Shown: piece by piece, positions 5,700-5,754 of the stretch | Layout of the letters: each line of letters opens with the position of its first letter | Numbering within the stretch: position 1 is the stretch's first letter | DNA from: Planctomycetota bacterium | GTDB taxonomy: Bacteria > Planctomycetota > Planctomycetia > Isosphaerales > Isosphaeraceae | Direction: 5' to 3' | Assembly: GCA_021777685.1 (NCBI GenBank) | Contig: JAJYDH010000417.1 | Coordinates: forward strand, 1-5,754 | DNA length: 5,754 bases | Notes under the pieces: generated by a model | What the model saw: the letters and a program-made list of their open reading frames with translations, nothing else | What the model was told of the DNA's origin: nothing | The model's database searches: none | Position numbers and translations under genes: made by a program

Positions 5700-5754
5700 G
5701 TCGCGTCGAACTCCGGTTCGCCGTCCTCTTTGACAATCCGGTCGATCGTCTGCG
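5678..5754 (-). CDS. Probable C-terminal end of a leftward gene cut by the window edge
   Basis: Reading leftward from 5752 one frame gives 24 residues, QTIDRIVKEDGEPEFDATGR followed by GDPP, then TAA at 5680-5678. The composition is protein-like (balanced acidic, hydrophobic and small residues) and most codons end in G or C, as in the genes of this window, whereas the other two minus frames give Arg/Pro/Ser-rich text. The family cannot be told from so little. Too short to be certain; the call rests on composition alone. Confidence 0.35.
   Translation of the reverse strand, partial: QTIDRIVKEDGEPEFDATGRGDPP

Noticed and set aside
5488..5736. 82-codon leftward open frame at the right end
   Set aside because: Very Arg/Pro/Ser-rich; the neighbouring minus frame ending at 5678 is much more protein-like.

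Overview
This window most likely comes from a high-GC planctomycete, probably of the Isosphaeraceae type. The clearest sign is the gene at 3209-4273, a prepilin-like protein with a type IV pilin N-terminal methylation motif and an H-X9-DG C-terminus (DUF1559 family); planctomycetes encode this family in very large numbers. Other signs are the strong G/C bias at third codon positions, a short-motif hypothetical protein of a kind common in planctomycetes, and a PPi-type phosphofructokinase. The assignment to a lineage is inference from family knowledge, not from a search.

Layout. Positions 1-210 hold no gene but a cluster of REP/MITE-like palindromes: a 34-bp-armed near-perfect hairpin flanked by two copies of a smaller GCGGACC palindrome. 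A leftward gene (363-1076) follows, a conserved hypothetical protein with an N-terminal SANRxNAxxSTGPxTPEGK-type motif. A 236-bp divergent intergenic region separates it from a rightward small lipoprotein (1313-1849, DUF3568-like), which ends in a textbook intrinsic terminator (1906-1929). Next on the + strand come a DHH/DHHA1 phosphoesterase of the NrnA (nanoRNase/pAp phosphatase) type (1975-3048), the DUF1559 prepilin-like protein (3209-4273) and a 343-residue phosphofructokinase with the GGDD and PKTIDND signatures of the PPi-dependent type (4419-5450). The right end has several inverted repeats and, at the edge, what looks like the C-terminal tail of a leftward gene converging on the phosphofructokinase.

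How the parts relate. The genes do not form an evident pathway. Each has its own leader, and terminator-like hairpins or long gaps lie between them, so they look like independent transcription units. The phosphofructokinase is central glycolysis/gluconeogenesis, the DHH protein nucleotide or oligoribonucleotide turnover, and the lipoprotein and DUF1559 protein belong to the cell envelope. The most suggestive non-coding signal is the leader of the DUF1559 gene. It has five copies of a TGAGA/TCTCA half-site, including a perfect 15-bp palindrome just after a plausible sigma-70-type promoter, and looks like an operator region. I see no evidence of a CRISPR array, tRNA, rRNA, defence island or complete transposon. 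The window looks mainly like ordinary chromosomal sequence with a few interesting regulatory or repeat structures.
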